Part shown: positions 54,874-64,000 of the stretch, one piece after another
Layout of the letters: each line of letters starts with the position of its first letter
Numbering within the stretch: position 1 is the stretch's first letter
NCBI RefSeq assembly: GCF_022808675.1
Contig: NZ_JAKZKV010000008.1
Coordinates: forward strand, 4,711-68,710
Length of the DNA: 64,000 nt
From: Parabacteroides sp. FAFU027
GTDB lineage: Bacteria > Bacteroidota > Bacteroidia > Bacteroidales > UBA7332
Direction: 5' to 3'
Notes under the pieces: model-generated
What the model was told of the DNA's origin: nothing
Database searches by the model: none
Seen by the model: the letters and a program-made list of their open reading frames with translations, nothing else
Program-made: the position numbers and the translations under genes

Positions 54874-57800
54874 TTACTTAACAATCACTTTAGTTACATA
54901 GTCATTTACTTTTACAATATACATACCTGACTTGACCGTAATTGAAGAAGGTGTAGTTACTTTAAACTGACGACCTGTGATGTCAAACAAAGATACTTTT
55001 TCGCCACCGTTCAATCCCTGAATTGTGATCAGGCCTTCAGATGCAATTACTTTGTATTGGCTTGCTTTTACTGAAGCTACAGACATTCCGGTATTTGCAG
55101 CATAAGCAGCATCAAGAGCACCCATCATATCATTGATAGCTAATCCTGTTTGAATTTCTTCTTCTGTCAATGCCTTACTGTACACTCTGAAATCAGCTAC
55201 AAGCGCCTGACGAAGATAAACATCACCGGTATAACAAGAACGACCGATCCAGTTGTATAAAGTTCCAAGACGTTGGTCTTTAACTAATGTATTGATTGGA
55301 TTTTGTTTGACTGTTCCAGACTGTACTACCATACCATCAACATAGATTGTACCGATTGTATCTTTTTGAGCATATAGAAAGTGGTGCCAGTTACCTGTCA
55401 AAGCTATAGAACCCAACGCAACAGTTTGCTCACCACCCCAGTTTCCACCGGTGATAGTAGCAGCCTGATTTCTAAGGCTACCAATCATATAACCTGTAGG
55501 ATCGTTGATGATATCTTTTGAGTTAGAGAAATTCCATAGGAAGTTACCGTTTGAGCTAAGAGCTGTGTAAGCAGGATCAATGCGGTAGTAAGCACCAACG
55601 GTATAATCACTTAAACCGTACATAACCTTACCTACTTCTGTCCCCATATCAAAGTAACCTTTGGTATTCAAGCTATCGCCCAATGACAATACTTTGTAAG
55701 TTCCGGTTGCAGAAGTACCGATTGTACGGATTTTCGCATCATTTTTCACAATACCTGTAAAGTGTTTTTCAGCGCCATCAGTAACGATAGTATCATTGGT
55801 TACATTGCTGAAATCATATTTTACAACCAGGTTATTGGTAAACTCAGTACCTGCTTTTGGCAATACATTTACATTAAATACTTTGGTTACCGTCTGTACA
55901 CCTTTTGACAAAGTAGCCGTCAGTTTTACTTTGTATGCGTGGTAAAAAGGACTTGTTACCACACCGGTATTACTGATGATCTCATTGTGGTTAGATGCCC
56001 ATGCGATAGAGATAGTCGGATCCAATATACCACTTGTAGGCAAAGTCAGATTTGCTGTCACTGCAGTAGTATCACCTATAGATAAATTACTTGCTTCCGT
56101 AATAATACTAGTGCTTACATAGTCTGGATTTGCAGTGTATGCTGCATTCAGTTTACCAAGCGTAGTTGGAACAGCAAAATCACCTTGAGTCAAGTCATCA
56201 CCCGAAACAGCAACATTCAACAACTGGAAGCCATAGTACAAAGCATTTGGAGTATAAGCATCACCGGTATAACCAGATTTACCTAACCAGTTGCAAAGCG
56301 TACCGGCCTGGTCATTTCTGCGTAATGTTATACCCGGCACATTCGTCATTGTAGTATTTTGTGCTACCTGTGCACCGTCAACATAAAGTGTTCCAACATT
56401 TCCTTTCTGAGCAAAACACATATGATGCCAAGCCCCTACACCGGCATTAGTACCAGTCTCTAGTCCTTGTTCACCATACCATGTGGTTGGGCTGATCGCA
56501 TATCTTTGGTTATTCAAACCGAGGATGATATTACCGATAGGATTTTGAGTACTACTGTCACGGTTAGCAAAGTACCAAAGAAAGTGACCATTTCCACTGA
56601 ACGAGAAGTTTTCCGGCAGACGGAAATAAGTTTGAACAGTATAATCTGCCAATCCATACATAGCTTTACCGAACTCGGTTCCCATATCAAAGTAACCGTT
56701 ATTGCTTCCCAGGTCAACTACATTAAACTGATCTCCGGAAGGATCGCCAATTGTACGGATTCTTGCGCCATTTTTACAGGTTCCCACGAAACCGCTTTCA
56801 TTATCGACCACGGTTATCACACCATTCTGAGAAGAAATTTTATCCGTATCGAAATTCCAGGTTGCCAGGAAATCAGGTACAGCAGTCGGACCGGCTACGA
56901 TGAACATGATATCTTTAGTAGCAGTATAAACTTTACCATTTACGGTTTGAGACAGAGTCGCAGTCAATCTAACAGGAGCCTGATAGATATTCGGACGTGT
57001 AACTACACCAAAGGTATCAATAATACTATTATTCGAAGATGCCCATTTAACAGTCACATTTGGACCCATCTGAGTTGGCAATGTAATATTGGATGTTACA
57101 GCCATACTATCCTGAGTAGTCAGGTATTTAGCGGTCAAAAGCGCTTTTTGTTGATCCAACTCAACCGGATATCCCATCAATTTGAGAATATCAGCGCGGG
57201 TCAACGCTCTGCTATAGAAGCGGAAGTCATCCAGGCTACCATTAAAGCCCGGGTCTGGCCATTGTGATTTCGCAATATAGTTTTGAGTAGTTGAGCCCAG
57301 AGAGGATGGGTTAAGAGTCATACTGGTGTTTGTAGCTACAACGGCACCATTAACATACAATGTACCGGTTGTACCTGACAAGGTTACAGCCACGTGTGCC
57401 CATTGACCTGTTGTCAGACCTGAAGGTCCGTTAAGTTGCTGCTCATTGACAGAAGTCGTTCTGATAGCAAAACGAAGATTACCGGTTGCAGAACCCTGGT
57501 TAGGACACAAGAACATATAGTTCGAAGTATTTGCTCCAAAGTCAAAGATACGCGCCCAACCTCTTGGGTTGTCCACTTTCACCCAGGTAGCAACTGTAAA
57601 ATCAGTCACGGAGGTGGTAAAGTCGTTCGGCATTAGCAGATAGTCTGCTGCTGGTGAAGCCACGGTGGGGAAGTTCATTGAATTTCCACTGTAACCGGGT
57701 ATTGCGGTTGCAGCTCCGAATACTGTTGCCGAAAGGCCATTTCCGGAATCATCATTTACAACACCACCGGCCACTGATTCAAACGAATAGAGAGCCTTCA

Positions 57801-57912
57801 ATCCGGTTGTCACATCCTGTGCGTAGGTAGAAGCAGCAGCCAGCATCGCTAACGAAAAGAGGCCAAGCTTGTTCCACCTCTTTACGTTCAAAAAGATAGA
57901 CGTCTTTTTCAT
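54874..57912 (-). CDS. T9SS-secreted protein with three LamG-like modules
   Basis: This 1012-residue protein has a signal region (about 1-32) and then LamG-like (about 35-245), Ig-like (about 250-345), LamG-like (about 350-590), Ig-like (about 595-690) and LamG-like (about 695-920) modules. Repeated signatures are FDMGTEFGKAMYGLADYTV and FDMGTEVGKVMYGLSDYTV, plus GTLYVDGAQV and GTIYVDGMVV. A sorting domain ends SGMYIVKVNDYVTKVIVK. No catalytic residues are seen. It is a close paralogue of the 24459-27440 protein from its first Ig-like module to the C-terminus, but has a classical LamG module at the N-terminus. A surface glycan-binding role is inferred. Confidence 0.83.
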   Translation of the reverse strand: MKKTSIFLNVKRWNKLGLFSLAMLAAASTYAQDVTTGLKALYSFESVAGGVVNDDSGNGLSATVFGAATAIPGYSGNSMNFPTVASPAADYLLMPNDFTTSVTDFTVATWVKVDNPRGWARIFDFGANTSNYMFLCPNQGSATGNLRFAIRTTSVNEQQLNGPSGLTTGQWAHVAVTLSGTTGTLYVNGAVVATNTSMTLNPSSLGSTTQNYIAKSQWPDPGFNGSLDDFRFYSRALTRADILKLMGYPVELDQQKALLTAKYLTTQDSMAVTSNITLPTQMGPNVTVKWASSNNSIIDTFGVVTRPNIYQAPVRLTATLSQTVNGKVYTATKDIMFIVAGPTAVPDFLATWNFDTDKISSQNGVITVVDNESGFVGTCKNGARIRTIGDPSGDQFNVVDLGSNNGYFDMGTEFGKAMYGLADYTVQTYFRLPENFSFSGNGHFLWYFANRDSSTQNPIGNIILGLNNQRYAISPTTWYGEQGLETGTNAGVGAWHHMCFAQKGNVGTLYVDGAQVAQNTTMTNVPGITLRRNDQAGTLCNWLGKSGYTGDAYTPNALYYGFQLLNVAVSGDDLTQGDFAVPTTLGKLNAAYTANPDYVSTSIITEASNLSIGDTTAVTANLTLPTSGILDPTISIAWASNHNEIISNTGVVTSPFYHAYKVKLTATLSKGVQTVTKVFNVNVLPKAGTEFTNNLVVKYDFSNVTNDTIVTDGAEKHFTGIVKNDAKIRTIGTSATGTYKVLSLGDSLNTKGYFDMGTEVGKVMYGLSDYTVGAYYRIDPAYTALSSNGNFLWNFSNSKDIINDPTGYMIGSLRNQAATITGGNWGGEQTVALGSIALTGNWHHFLYAQKDTIGTIYVDGMVVQSGTVKQNPINTLVKDQRLGTLYNWIGRSCYTGDVYLRQALVADFRVYSKALTEEEIQTGLAINDMMGALDAAYAANTGMSVASVKASQYKVIASEGLITIQGLNGGEKVSLFDITGRQFKVTTPSSITVKSGMYIVKVNDYVTKVIVK

Positions 57913-58358
57913 AATTGAGTAATTTGGTTATTAAAATAAAGGGAAAAAGAATATTCAGTCATTATGAGAGCAGTTTACTCATGTGTAAATATTAATTCAG
58001 TAATAAGGTTAATGTAAAAAAGAATCGTCAAAGAGATAAACAACTATCATGATTATATAGTTCTGTTACCTTTTCTATAAACAAAAAAAAAGAGAGAGAA
58101 GTATCGATCCGACTGGATATTGATTTTCTCATGTATTCAGATTTCAGGGTTGGTTAATTGAAAATAGCTAACCTGTTTGCTTTGTCAAAATGCACACAAT
58201 GTAAAACTCCGTTCTTCACACAGGACAGGGAAGTTCGCAATCGCAGACTCGACTCAACATCACAAAATTAGGCATCGAGCCTATCGGAGACGGCATATAA
58301 ATCGGTCAAATACCACTCACGAATTAAGCACGACGCCTAATAACAGGCTATTTGCAGT
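57913..58358. other. Intergenic region between GH2 and the LamG gene
   Basis: No gene and no clear TAnnTTTG box is seen. A short AGGC/GCCT hairpin near 58270 and GCCT-AATAAC-AGGC near 58340 lie downstream of the GH2 gene but lack a T-run. The frame at 58177-58509 overlaps GH2 antisense and is not supported. Confidence 0.55.
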
Positions 58359-60785
58359 TTACAGTTCTACAGGCAATGATTTAATGATGACAGAAGCTTC
58401 CGATAATCCATTTCCACGAATACTCAGCCTTATTTCACCTGCGTTTTTAATGCTCTTGATTACCACCATCGCCCGGCCATGCCATGTCTTGCGGTTGTTG
58501 GATACATAATTATCTGTGTCTTTCAGATCAGCATTATCCGCCCCGGCAATTACTCCCGGACCTGTTACTGTAAATTGCAATCGGTTATCGGCATTGGGTT
58601 GCAATATGCCATATTTGTCAACTACCTCAACGGTTACATAAGATAAATCCTGTCCGTTTGCCTTTATCTCTTTTCGATCCGCGGTCAGTTTAATTGCGGC
58701 AGGTGCTCCGGCTGTTTTCAGGAGTTTACTTTCGACCTCTTTTTCACCAACTACGCCTACAGCCTTCAACACGCCTGCTGTATATACGACCGGAAAAGTT
58801 GCTTTAAATTCTTCGGCTTTTGTGGTTTGCTTTTCCCCGACCAATTTATTATTCAGGTAAAGACGTACTTTCGGATATTTCGAGTAAATCTCTACCTCAA
58901 TTTGTTTCTCTTCACGACCGGGCCATGTCCAGCTTTCCCATGTTGGCCAGACTGACCAAAGCGTTTCACTGATTTTACCATTATCGGGATTGGGTTCACG
59001 TATCGCCAGATAAAGTTTCTCGGTATCGTTCCACAGCAGATTGCGGTAGTGGGAAATCGGCTTTCGCCAACCGGTCAGGTCGATATCACCGCAATAAGCT
59101 CCGTGCCATGGATAAAAATCACGTTCCCAGTGTTCTCCTTTAGGATCGCCCGGATAATAATAACGGCCAATGCCCGACTCACCCAGATAGTCCATGGCCG
59201 TCCAAACAATATCACCGGTGATGTAATTATGGGTTTGCACCATATTCCAATTACTGAAGGCATCCCGTGGATAGGATTCTGTCTGGAGAATAACACGGGA
59301 AGGTACCCGTTGATGATCCGATTCCGCCTTGTGCATTTGATAATTATATCCGCAAATATCATGCGCCGCCATCAGGGAATCGAATATTTCCCAATCCTTA
59401 TCCCATGTGGTCATGGCAGAGGTAACAGGACGAGTCGGGTCAATGTGCCGAACATAACCGGCAAGTCTTTTTGCTGTTTCAACTGCTTCTGGCTTCTTGC
59501 GTTCGATGATTTCATTGCCGATACTCCACATGATTACGGACGGGTGGTTTCGGTCTCGCAACACCATCGACTCGATATCGCGTTGTGACCAGGCATCAAA
59601 CACTTTCGAATAGTCGTGCGAATTCTTACTGACCCGCCATCCATCAAATGCTTCATCCAACACCATCAATCCCAGTTTATCACAATAGTTCAGGAATGCT
59701 TCCGAAGGAGGATTGTGTGAAGTCCGTACCGTATTGTATCCTGCGGCTTTCAGCAACTGCACTTTCCGTTCTTCGGCCCGGTCATAGGCCGCTGCACCCA
59801 GGCAACCATTATCATGGTGGACACAACCACCGTTAATCTTGATTGTTTTACCATTAAGCTGAAATCCTTTTTCAGCAGAATATTGGATGAGGCGGATACC
59901 AAAGTTTTTATTCAACACATCCACTATTTTACCATCAAGGGTTACGCTGATTTTTGCCTGATATAAGTGAGGAGTCTCGGGGCTCCAGAGCAACGGTTTA
60001 TTAACAGAAATAATTTGTGTTATTTCCTTTGTACTATTTGCCTCAAGCTGTACATGAATAGGATTAAGAGCCTGCTTAATTCTGTTTTCACCAGTGAGCT
60101 CTGCGTTTAGAATTATATTTTGAGGTTTTCCCGTTTCATTTTTGACAAGAGTCTTGACCTCAACGGTGGCTTTTTGAGCCGAGACTTCAGGTGAGGTAAT
60201 CGCTACTCCCCAATTCGCAACATGGACAGGATTGTTCACATACATCCATACATGCCGGTAGATGCCGGACCCACTATACCAGCGACAGTTGATTTGTTGC
60301 GAGTTATCCACCCGAACGGAAATGACATTCTCTTTGCCATAATCCACAAAGGAAGTAAGGTCATATTCGAATGACGTATAGCCGTAAGGATGCACACCAA
60401 CGGATTTCCCATTGACAAAGACTTCTGAATTCATATACACCCCTTCGAAGTATATAGAGATGCGTTTGCCTTTCCAGTCAGCCGGCACATTGAATTGCTT
60501 CCGATACCATCCCGTTCCGGCAAGGAAATACCCTCCTGCCCCACTCATCGGGTTCCTCGGATCTGTTTTTCCTTCAATACTCCAGTCGTGTGGCAAATCA
60601 AGTTTCCGCCAACCGGTATCGTTGAAATTTATAGCTCCGGCATCGGGAGCATCGCCTAAATTGAATTTCCAGTTGTAGTCAAACAGCTGTTTACGTTCGG
60701 AGATATTCTGTTTTTGGGCATTTGAGCCAATACATCCGGCGATGAATAAGACGATGGTAAGTAATTGTTTTTTGTGTCTAATCAT
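58359..60785 (-). CDS. GH2 family beta-galactosidase-type enzyme
   Basis: This 808-residue GH2 enzyme has a sugar-binding domain (about 35-190; SGAGGYFLAGTGWYRKQF, IYFEGVYMNSEVFVNG), an Ig-like domain (about 195-300), a TIM barrel (about 302-590) and C-terminal Ig-like domains (DUF4982 type about 600-690, then about 695-800). E425 in MWSIGNEI is the acid/base and E503 in ILQTESYP the nucleophile. The signal region has FIAGC, so it may be a lipoprotein on Cys18, or be cleaved after SNAQ. It has no T9SS sorting domain, unlike its neighbours, so it is probably periplasmic or membrane-anchored and acts on imported oligosaccharide. Beta-galactosidase is the default; beta-glucuronidase or similar cannot be excluded. 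Confidence 0.88.
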   Translation of the reverse strand: MIRHKKQLLTIVLFIAGCIGSNAQKQNISERKQLFDYNWKFNLGDAPDAGAINFNDTGWRKLDLPHDWSIEGKTDPRNPMSGAGGYFLAGTGWYRKQFNVPADWKGKRISIYFEGVYMNSEVFVNGKSVGVHPYGYTSFEYDLTSFVDYGKENVISVRVDNSQQINCRWYSGSGIYRHVWMYVNNPVHVANWGVAITSPEVSAQKATVEVKTLVKNETGKPQNIILNAELTGENRIKQALNPIHVQLEANSTKEITQIISVNKPLLWSPETPHLYQAKISVTLDGKIVDVLNKNFGIRLIQYSAEKGFQLNGKTIKINGGCVHHDNGCLGAAAYDRAEERKVQLLKAAGYNTVRTSHNPPSEAFLNYCDKLGLMVLDEAFDGWRVSKNSHDYSKVFDAWSQRDIESMVLRDRNHPSVIMWSIGNEIIERKKPEAVETAKRLAGYVRHIDPTRPVTSAMTTWDKDWEIFDSLMAAHDICGYNYQMHKAESDHQRVPSRVILQTESYPRDAFSNWNMVQTHNYITGDIVWTAMDYLGESGIGRYYYPGDPKGEHWERDFYPWHGAYCGDIDLTGWRKPISHYRNLLWNDTEKLYLAIREPNPDNGKISETLWSVWPTWESWTWPGREEKQIEVEIYSKYPKVRLYLNNKLVGEKQTTKAEEFKATFPVVYTAGVLKAVGVVGEKEVESKLLKTAGAPAAIKLTADRKEIKANGQDLSYVTVEVVDKYGILQPNADNRLQFTVTGPGVIAGADNADLKDTDNYVSNNRKTWHGRAMVVIKSIKNAGEIRLSIRGNGLSEASVIIKSLPVEL

Positions 60786-60814
60786 AATGGTTATCAGGTT
60801 TCAATAAGTACTCA

Positions 60815-60822
60815 CAAAGATA
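60815..60822 (-). promoter_or_regulatory. Promoter -7 box of the GH2 gene
   Basis: The minus strand reads TATCTTTG (TAnnTTTG), 29 bases before the ATG at 60785. A TTG lies about 23 bases farther up, a little beyond the normal spacing. Confidence 0.5.
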
Positions 60823-61035
60823 GCTATTGCCTAAAATATATCCGACAATAAATCATTCATTAGTCGCCCTCGAAATCAGCATTTTCATATCCGGAATATT
60901 GCCCTATCTTTTTTCATCGCCTCCCTCGTATTTCCGGATGTAGTCTTGCATTTCAGAGTACCGCCATCGCATTTTCAGGTATTACTCACCACCTTTGCAT
61001 GAGCATTCACCTTCGTGAGAACTGACAAAGGCGGT

Positions 61036-61080
61036 ATAAAAAAGCCGGATCAGAATCTGTTACAGATCCTTGATCCGGCT
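61036..61080 (-). terminator. Terminator of the 61120-63369 gene
   Basis: A 10-bp stem (AGCCGGATCA 61043-61052 / TGATCCGGCT 61071-61080) with an inner ATCTG/CAGAT stem is followed by a T-run on the minus strand. Confidence 0.88.
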
Positions 61081-61119
61081 GTCGGTAAACCATCAAAATC
61101 TACCTCAACAATATTAATA

Positions 61120-63369
61120 TCATTTGATTACTTTCTTCGAAACGGAGAATTCATCAGAAGTGACTTTTACGATATAGATTCCGGTAGGCAAAGTGGTATC
61201 AATCACTTTTTTGTTGCTGCCTGCACTAAACCATTTGGTGTATTTTGCCATCAGTTTGCCCTGCACGTCATAAACTGCCATAGTAACATCCGATTCTTTT
61301 GCCAAAGCAAATTCAGACACAATGTAATTTCCGCTCAGATATACATTCTTAACTTGCTCAGATACAGTTTTTACGTTCGTCGGAGTCTGGACTTCATATA
61401 ACTCGTAGTTGTCAATAAAGCAAGTATCTGTAATTGCTGGTGAGGTTTTGCCCTGGTCAGCTGCACATGAGTTGAAATAAATACCTTTTTCGGCTACTAC
61501 TGCCCCTGTTGTAAAAGTCCAATCTTTTTGTTCCCAACCGTTTGTTGCAGGGAGATCAAAATATATGGTATTCGTCCCACCAACATTCACTCCGTCAACC
61601 ACAATTTGGAAAATTGTACCAGTAGAAGCCTGTGATTTGATCATCGCTCTGAGTCGATACGTAGTATTAGATTTCAATGCGTTGCCGTTTGCAGCAGATA
61701 ATGCACGATCAATAGACCCCCCGTTAGGCCAGCAACTACCGAAAATGTAAGCGCTACCTCTACCGCAATATGGATTTTTACGGTCAATACCGGTCGGGCC
61801 CCATCCGCCAAAACCGCCATCAGCTAATGAAGCAGCACTAAATGTTGGGTCTGCAATCAGGTTGCCAGTAGTGTAAAGAGGAGTATAACAGGGTGCATTG
61901 GAAGATGCTTTAACAGGAATGGTAACCACGTTACTGCCACTGGTTATAGTAATGTTTCCATTAACTGTTGATGTTCCGTCATAAGTAACCGAAATGGACG
62001 CACTGGTTGTATTAGCCGGGAGTGAAGTCGAACCTAAAGTTATGCCGGCAGGAGCTGTAATTGTGATCGGAGCTGACAGATTGGCTGCTGCAACAGTAAA
62101 CGATGAAGGAGTCTTGTAAATATCATCATAATTGAGTGATGCAACTGAAGCTGTTAAAACAGGAGTTACCACCGGTCCGAAATAATAGAGTCTGAAATTA
62201 TCAAACCCGGTCCAGTTACAAGCTACCGTACCTTGCAGCGCATATCCAATTGTCAATGTTCCGTCTGCAACATAAGCGTAATCACAATTATAATCGTTTC
62301 CTGAGGAAATTTCAGCAGAAGATGCTCCGGCAGTAATAAATGCACCGGTATGAAGTGGGTTGGCTCCGGCTTGTTGAACGGCATGACCCGAAGCTACGAT
62401 ACCATACAATCCATTTGTAAGGCCTGATACAGTTTGAGTGATACTGCCTGTACCTAAATTTCCTCCTCCAGAGGTCCATTTCTCACAGAAATAGGTACCA
62501 TCTTTTACCCAGCCTTGTCCCGGAGTATTACTTTGTAAAGCAAAGCTTCCACTATTGGTCCACCCTGTAAAACTATTCGTTTCAAAACTTGGATTAGTAA
62601 TAGAAGAAGTCACTTCTGTTCTTCCAAGCACAGTCAACAGATTAGCAGCAGCTGCGTTGATATCAGCTGTTACGCCAGCATTGTAAGTGGTGATATAAGA
62701 TGCAATGTCAATGCCACCTCTGAGTTTTGCGTAGGTCATGTATCTATCCAACAACACTCTTGCATTATAGAGGTCAAAATCTGCCTGAGACACAAATTTC
62801 CACTGGATATAACTATCACCGCTGGTTCTGTTAAATCTCACAACATTAGCAATACCCTTGTTTGTTGACTCTGTGGTTGCACTTGAACCCAGATATTGCG
62901 ATGCCATATAACCTGCAAAAGTACTTGGTGCCTGAATGGTGTAAATGTTATTTATTGCATCTGTCAATACGACATCCCAGGTATTGTTTGATGAATTATC
63001 AGTATAAACATCACCGGAGTTAGGGTCTGTACTGGCCGCAAACAGATAGTTATTAGAAACATTGGAGCCATTATTATACTGGAATGTCCAGATTGAGCCG
63101 GAGGTGTTTGTCGGAGTCCATTTAATAATTGTTGCAGGAGTTGCGTTAGCAGTAGGTGTTGCTGACACTACTGCCTGCATAGCCCAGTATCCACCACGGT
63201 TTAAGAATCCTTTTGAACCCACATTATAGATATAATAGGTGGTTCCGGATACCGGGACACTTCCGTTGTAAGTAGGAGCTGTCCACGTCTGGGCACTACT
63301 GTTCGCAATACTCAATACGCCGAGTATAGCTAGTAAAAGCCCGCATTTCAGGTAGTTTTTCAATCTCAT
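61120..63369 (-). CDS. T9SS-secreted protein with lectin-like N-terminus and CBM-type modules
   Basis: This 749-residue protein has a signal peptide (about 1-26). The N-terminal domain (about 28-200), with TYYIYNVGSKGFLNRGGYWA and WKFVSQADFDLYN, looks like a beta-trefoil (ricin-like) fold. A short helical linker precedes a CBM-like module beginning NPSFETNSFTGWTNSG (about 258-395), an Ig-like domain (about 400-490), and a second CBM-like module after CYTPLYTTGNLIADPTF (about 495-665). The sorting domain ends GIYIVKVTSDEFSVSKKVIK. From the NPSFE module on it matches the 18950-21265 protein in order and motifs, so they are paralogues with different N-termini. No catalytic domain is recognised. 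Confidence 0.75.
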   Translation of the reverse strand: MRLKNYLKCGLLLAILGVLSIANSSAQTWTAPTYNGSVPVSGTTYYIYNVGSKGFLNRGGYWAMQAVVSATPTANATPATIIKWTPTNTSGSIWTFQYNNGSNVSNNYLFAASTDPNSGDVYTDNSSNNTWDVVLTDAINNIYTIQAPSTFAGYMASQYLGSSATTESTNKGIANVVRFNRTSGDSYIQWKFVSQADFDLYNARVLLDRYMTYAKLRGGIDIASYITTYNAGVTADINAAAANLLTVLGRTEVTSSITNPSFETNSFTGWTNSGSFALQSNTPGQGWVKDGTYFCEKWTSGGGNLGTGSITQTVSGLTNGLYGIVASGHAVQQAGANPLHTGAFITAGASSAEISSGNDYNCDYAYVADGTLTIGYALQGTVACNWTGFDNFRLYYFGPVVTPVLTASVASLNYDDIYKTPSSFTVAAANLSAPITITAPAGITLGSTSLPANTTSASISVTYDGTSTVNGNITITSGSNVVTIPVKASSNAPCYTPLYTTGNLIADPTFSAASLADGGFGGWGPTGIDRKNPYCGRGSAYIFGSCWPNGGSIDRALSAANGNALKSNTTYRLRAMIKSQASTGTIFQIVVDGVNVGGTNTIYFDLPATNGWEQKDWTFTTGAVVAEKGIYFNSCAADQGKTSPAITDTCFIDNYELYEVQTPTNVKTVSEQVKNVYLSGNYIVSEFALAKESDVTMAVYDVQGKLMAKYTKWFSAGSNKKVIDTTLPTGIYIVKVTSDEFSVSKKVIK

Positions 63370-63835
63370 AGAATAAAATTTAATTGATTAATAAAATGCA
63401 CTCCAACTTCTATTCTGGTAAACAAAAAGCTATTGTGCGTTTTCGATGAATATTTGTATTGATAATAATCAGGATCAAATGTGTATCGAGAAAATACACT
63501 GATGCAAGGAGAGAGATAACAACTTTCTCATGATAGGAATTTAAGGGTTAAACTATTTGGCCAGATCCTATATTGCAATCACATAAAAAGAGTTTCTTCT
63601 GATTGTCTGTATCTTGATTAGGCTCAGTTGCAAACATAGGCAAAGCAGAGACATTACACCGCTTCAAAATCGGTCATTCACAGAACACAAATCGGTCATT
63701 ATGCAATTCGCACCCTATCTATAAGCCGACTATGTACAGCTACCCCCCTACTAGACATCTCATAGGACATTCTATCCAAATAAGAAGACGATAAAACGTT
63801 TCCTGATTCTCATTTTTCAATGAGGGAATAAATAC

Positions 63836-63875
63836 AAAAAGCAGCTCCAGACACTTTATTGCTGAAACTGCTTTC
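63836..63875 (-). terminator. Possible terminator of a gene beyond the right edge
   Basis: AAAGCAG (63838-63844) pairs with CTGCTTT (63868-63874), and the minus strand continues with TTTT. It lies just downstream of the possible partial frame at 63901-63999. Confidence 0.5.
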
Positions 63876-63900
63876 TAATTGTTTCTATCGATACGTTTGT

Positions 63901-63999
63901 TTACGTTGGCTTGGATCTGTTATAAGCGAGGAATAAACGGTGCATTTCACAGACACTGAGCAGTAAGAAATAGTGAAGCCAATTAGGATTGCGACAAAT
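63901..63999 (-). CDS. Possible 3' end of a gene entering from the right
   Basis: One minus-strand frame is open from the window edge for 32 codons to a TAA at 63901-63903, ending LFLAYNRSKPT. The terminator-like hairpin 26 bases farther on supports a real gene end. The visible residues match nothing I recognise, and the frame is short enough to be chance. Confidence 0.3.
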   Translation of the reverse strand: MCRNPNWLHYFLLLSVCEMHRLFLAYNRSKPT

Positions 64000-64000
64000 C

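Larger units (their letters stand above)
60786..61119. other. Intergenic region between GH2 and the last T9SS gene
   Basis: It holds the GH2 -7 box at its left end and the strong terminator of the 61120-63369 gene at its right end. The middle (about 60840-61020) is featureless. Confidence 0.65.
63370..64000. other. Intergenic region at the right edge
   Basis: It is AT-rich and mostly featureless. A possible -7 box (TATGTTTG, minus strand, 63631-63638) lies 262 bases before the ATG at 63369. A hairpin at 63836-63875 and a possible gene end at 63901-63999 are listed separately. Confidence 0.55.

Noticed and set aside
56467-57267. Plus-strand 266-residue open frame
   Set aside because: It lies antisense inside the LamG gene, whose domains and codon use are clearly the coding ones.

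Overview
The window reads as chromosomal DNA of a Bacteroidota species, most likely a T9SS-bearing Bacteroidales of the Paludibacter type (genus is inference). The evidence is two SusC/SusD pairs, many proteins ending in type A Por/T9SS sorting domains, an RprX/RprY two-component pair, a DUF4337 protein, and promoters with the Bacteroidota -7 box TAnnTTTG in place of E. coli-like signals. No tRNA, rRNA, CRISPR array or intact insertion sequence was seen.

Positions 1-12.8 kb are mostly core genes: an ABC-F ATPase, a DUF4337 membrane protein, a long RelA/SpoT-type (p)ppGpp synthetase whose hydrolase motif has decayed, the ribosomal operon rpsF-rpsR-rplI, a PlsC-type acyltransferase, rprX-rprY, hemW, and a WecA-like sugar-phosphate transferase beside a nucleotide-sugar epimerase.

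Positions 12.9-18.8 kb hold a cassette on the minus strand: a PqqD-like (RiPP recognition element type) protein, an HprK-like P-loop kinase, an ABC exporter fused at its N-terminus to an S26-type signal-peptidase domain, and a B12-binding-type radical SAM enzyme with unusual CX4CX2C cluster spacing. An eight-copy 21-bp tandem repeat lies between exporter and radical SAM gene. Together these look like a peptide modification and export locus with no recognisable precursor. It is the best candidate here for an undescribed system.

Positions 18.9-63.4 kb form a very large polysaccharide-utilisation region. Nearly everything is on the minus strand except a GH105 gene. At its centre is a tight operon, 49.1 to 33.1 kb: FAS1 lipoprotein, SusC, SusD, FAS1 lipoprotein, FAS1 lipoprotein, SusC, SusD. 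It is followed by secreted GH51 and GH43 enzymes. Around it lie GH128-like, GH105 and GH2 enzymes, two large LamG/Ig-like proteins, two related carbohydrate-binding-type proteins at the outer edges (18.9 and 61.1 kb), and a two-gene unit coding for a HEMAH putative metallopeptidase and a miniature T9SS protein. GH51 plus GH43 plus GH105 suggests an arabinan or pectic side-chain substrate; the GH128-like enzyme would add beta-1,3-glucan or arabinogalactan-type linkages. This substrate call is inference.

The likely logic is that T9SS-exported enzymes and binding proteins cut and hold the glycan outside the cell, FAS1 lipoproteins and SusD capture fragments at the surface, SusC imports them, and GH2 finishes periplasmic degradation. 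No regulator for this region (HTCS, ECF/anti-sigma or SusR) is encoded in the window.
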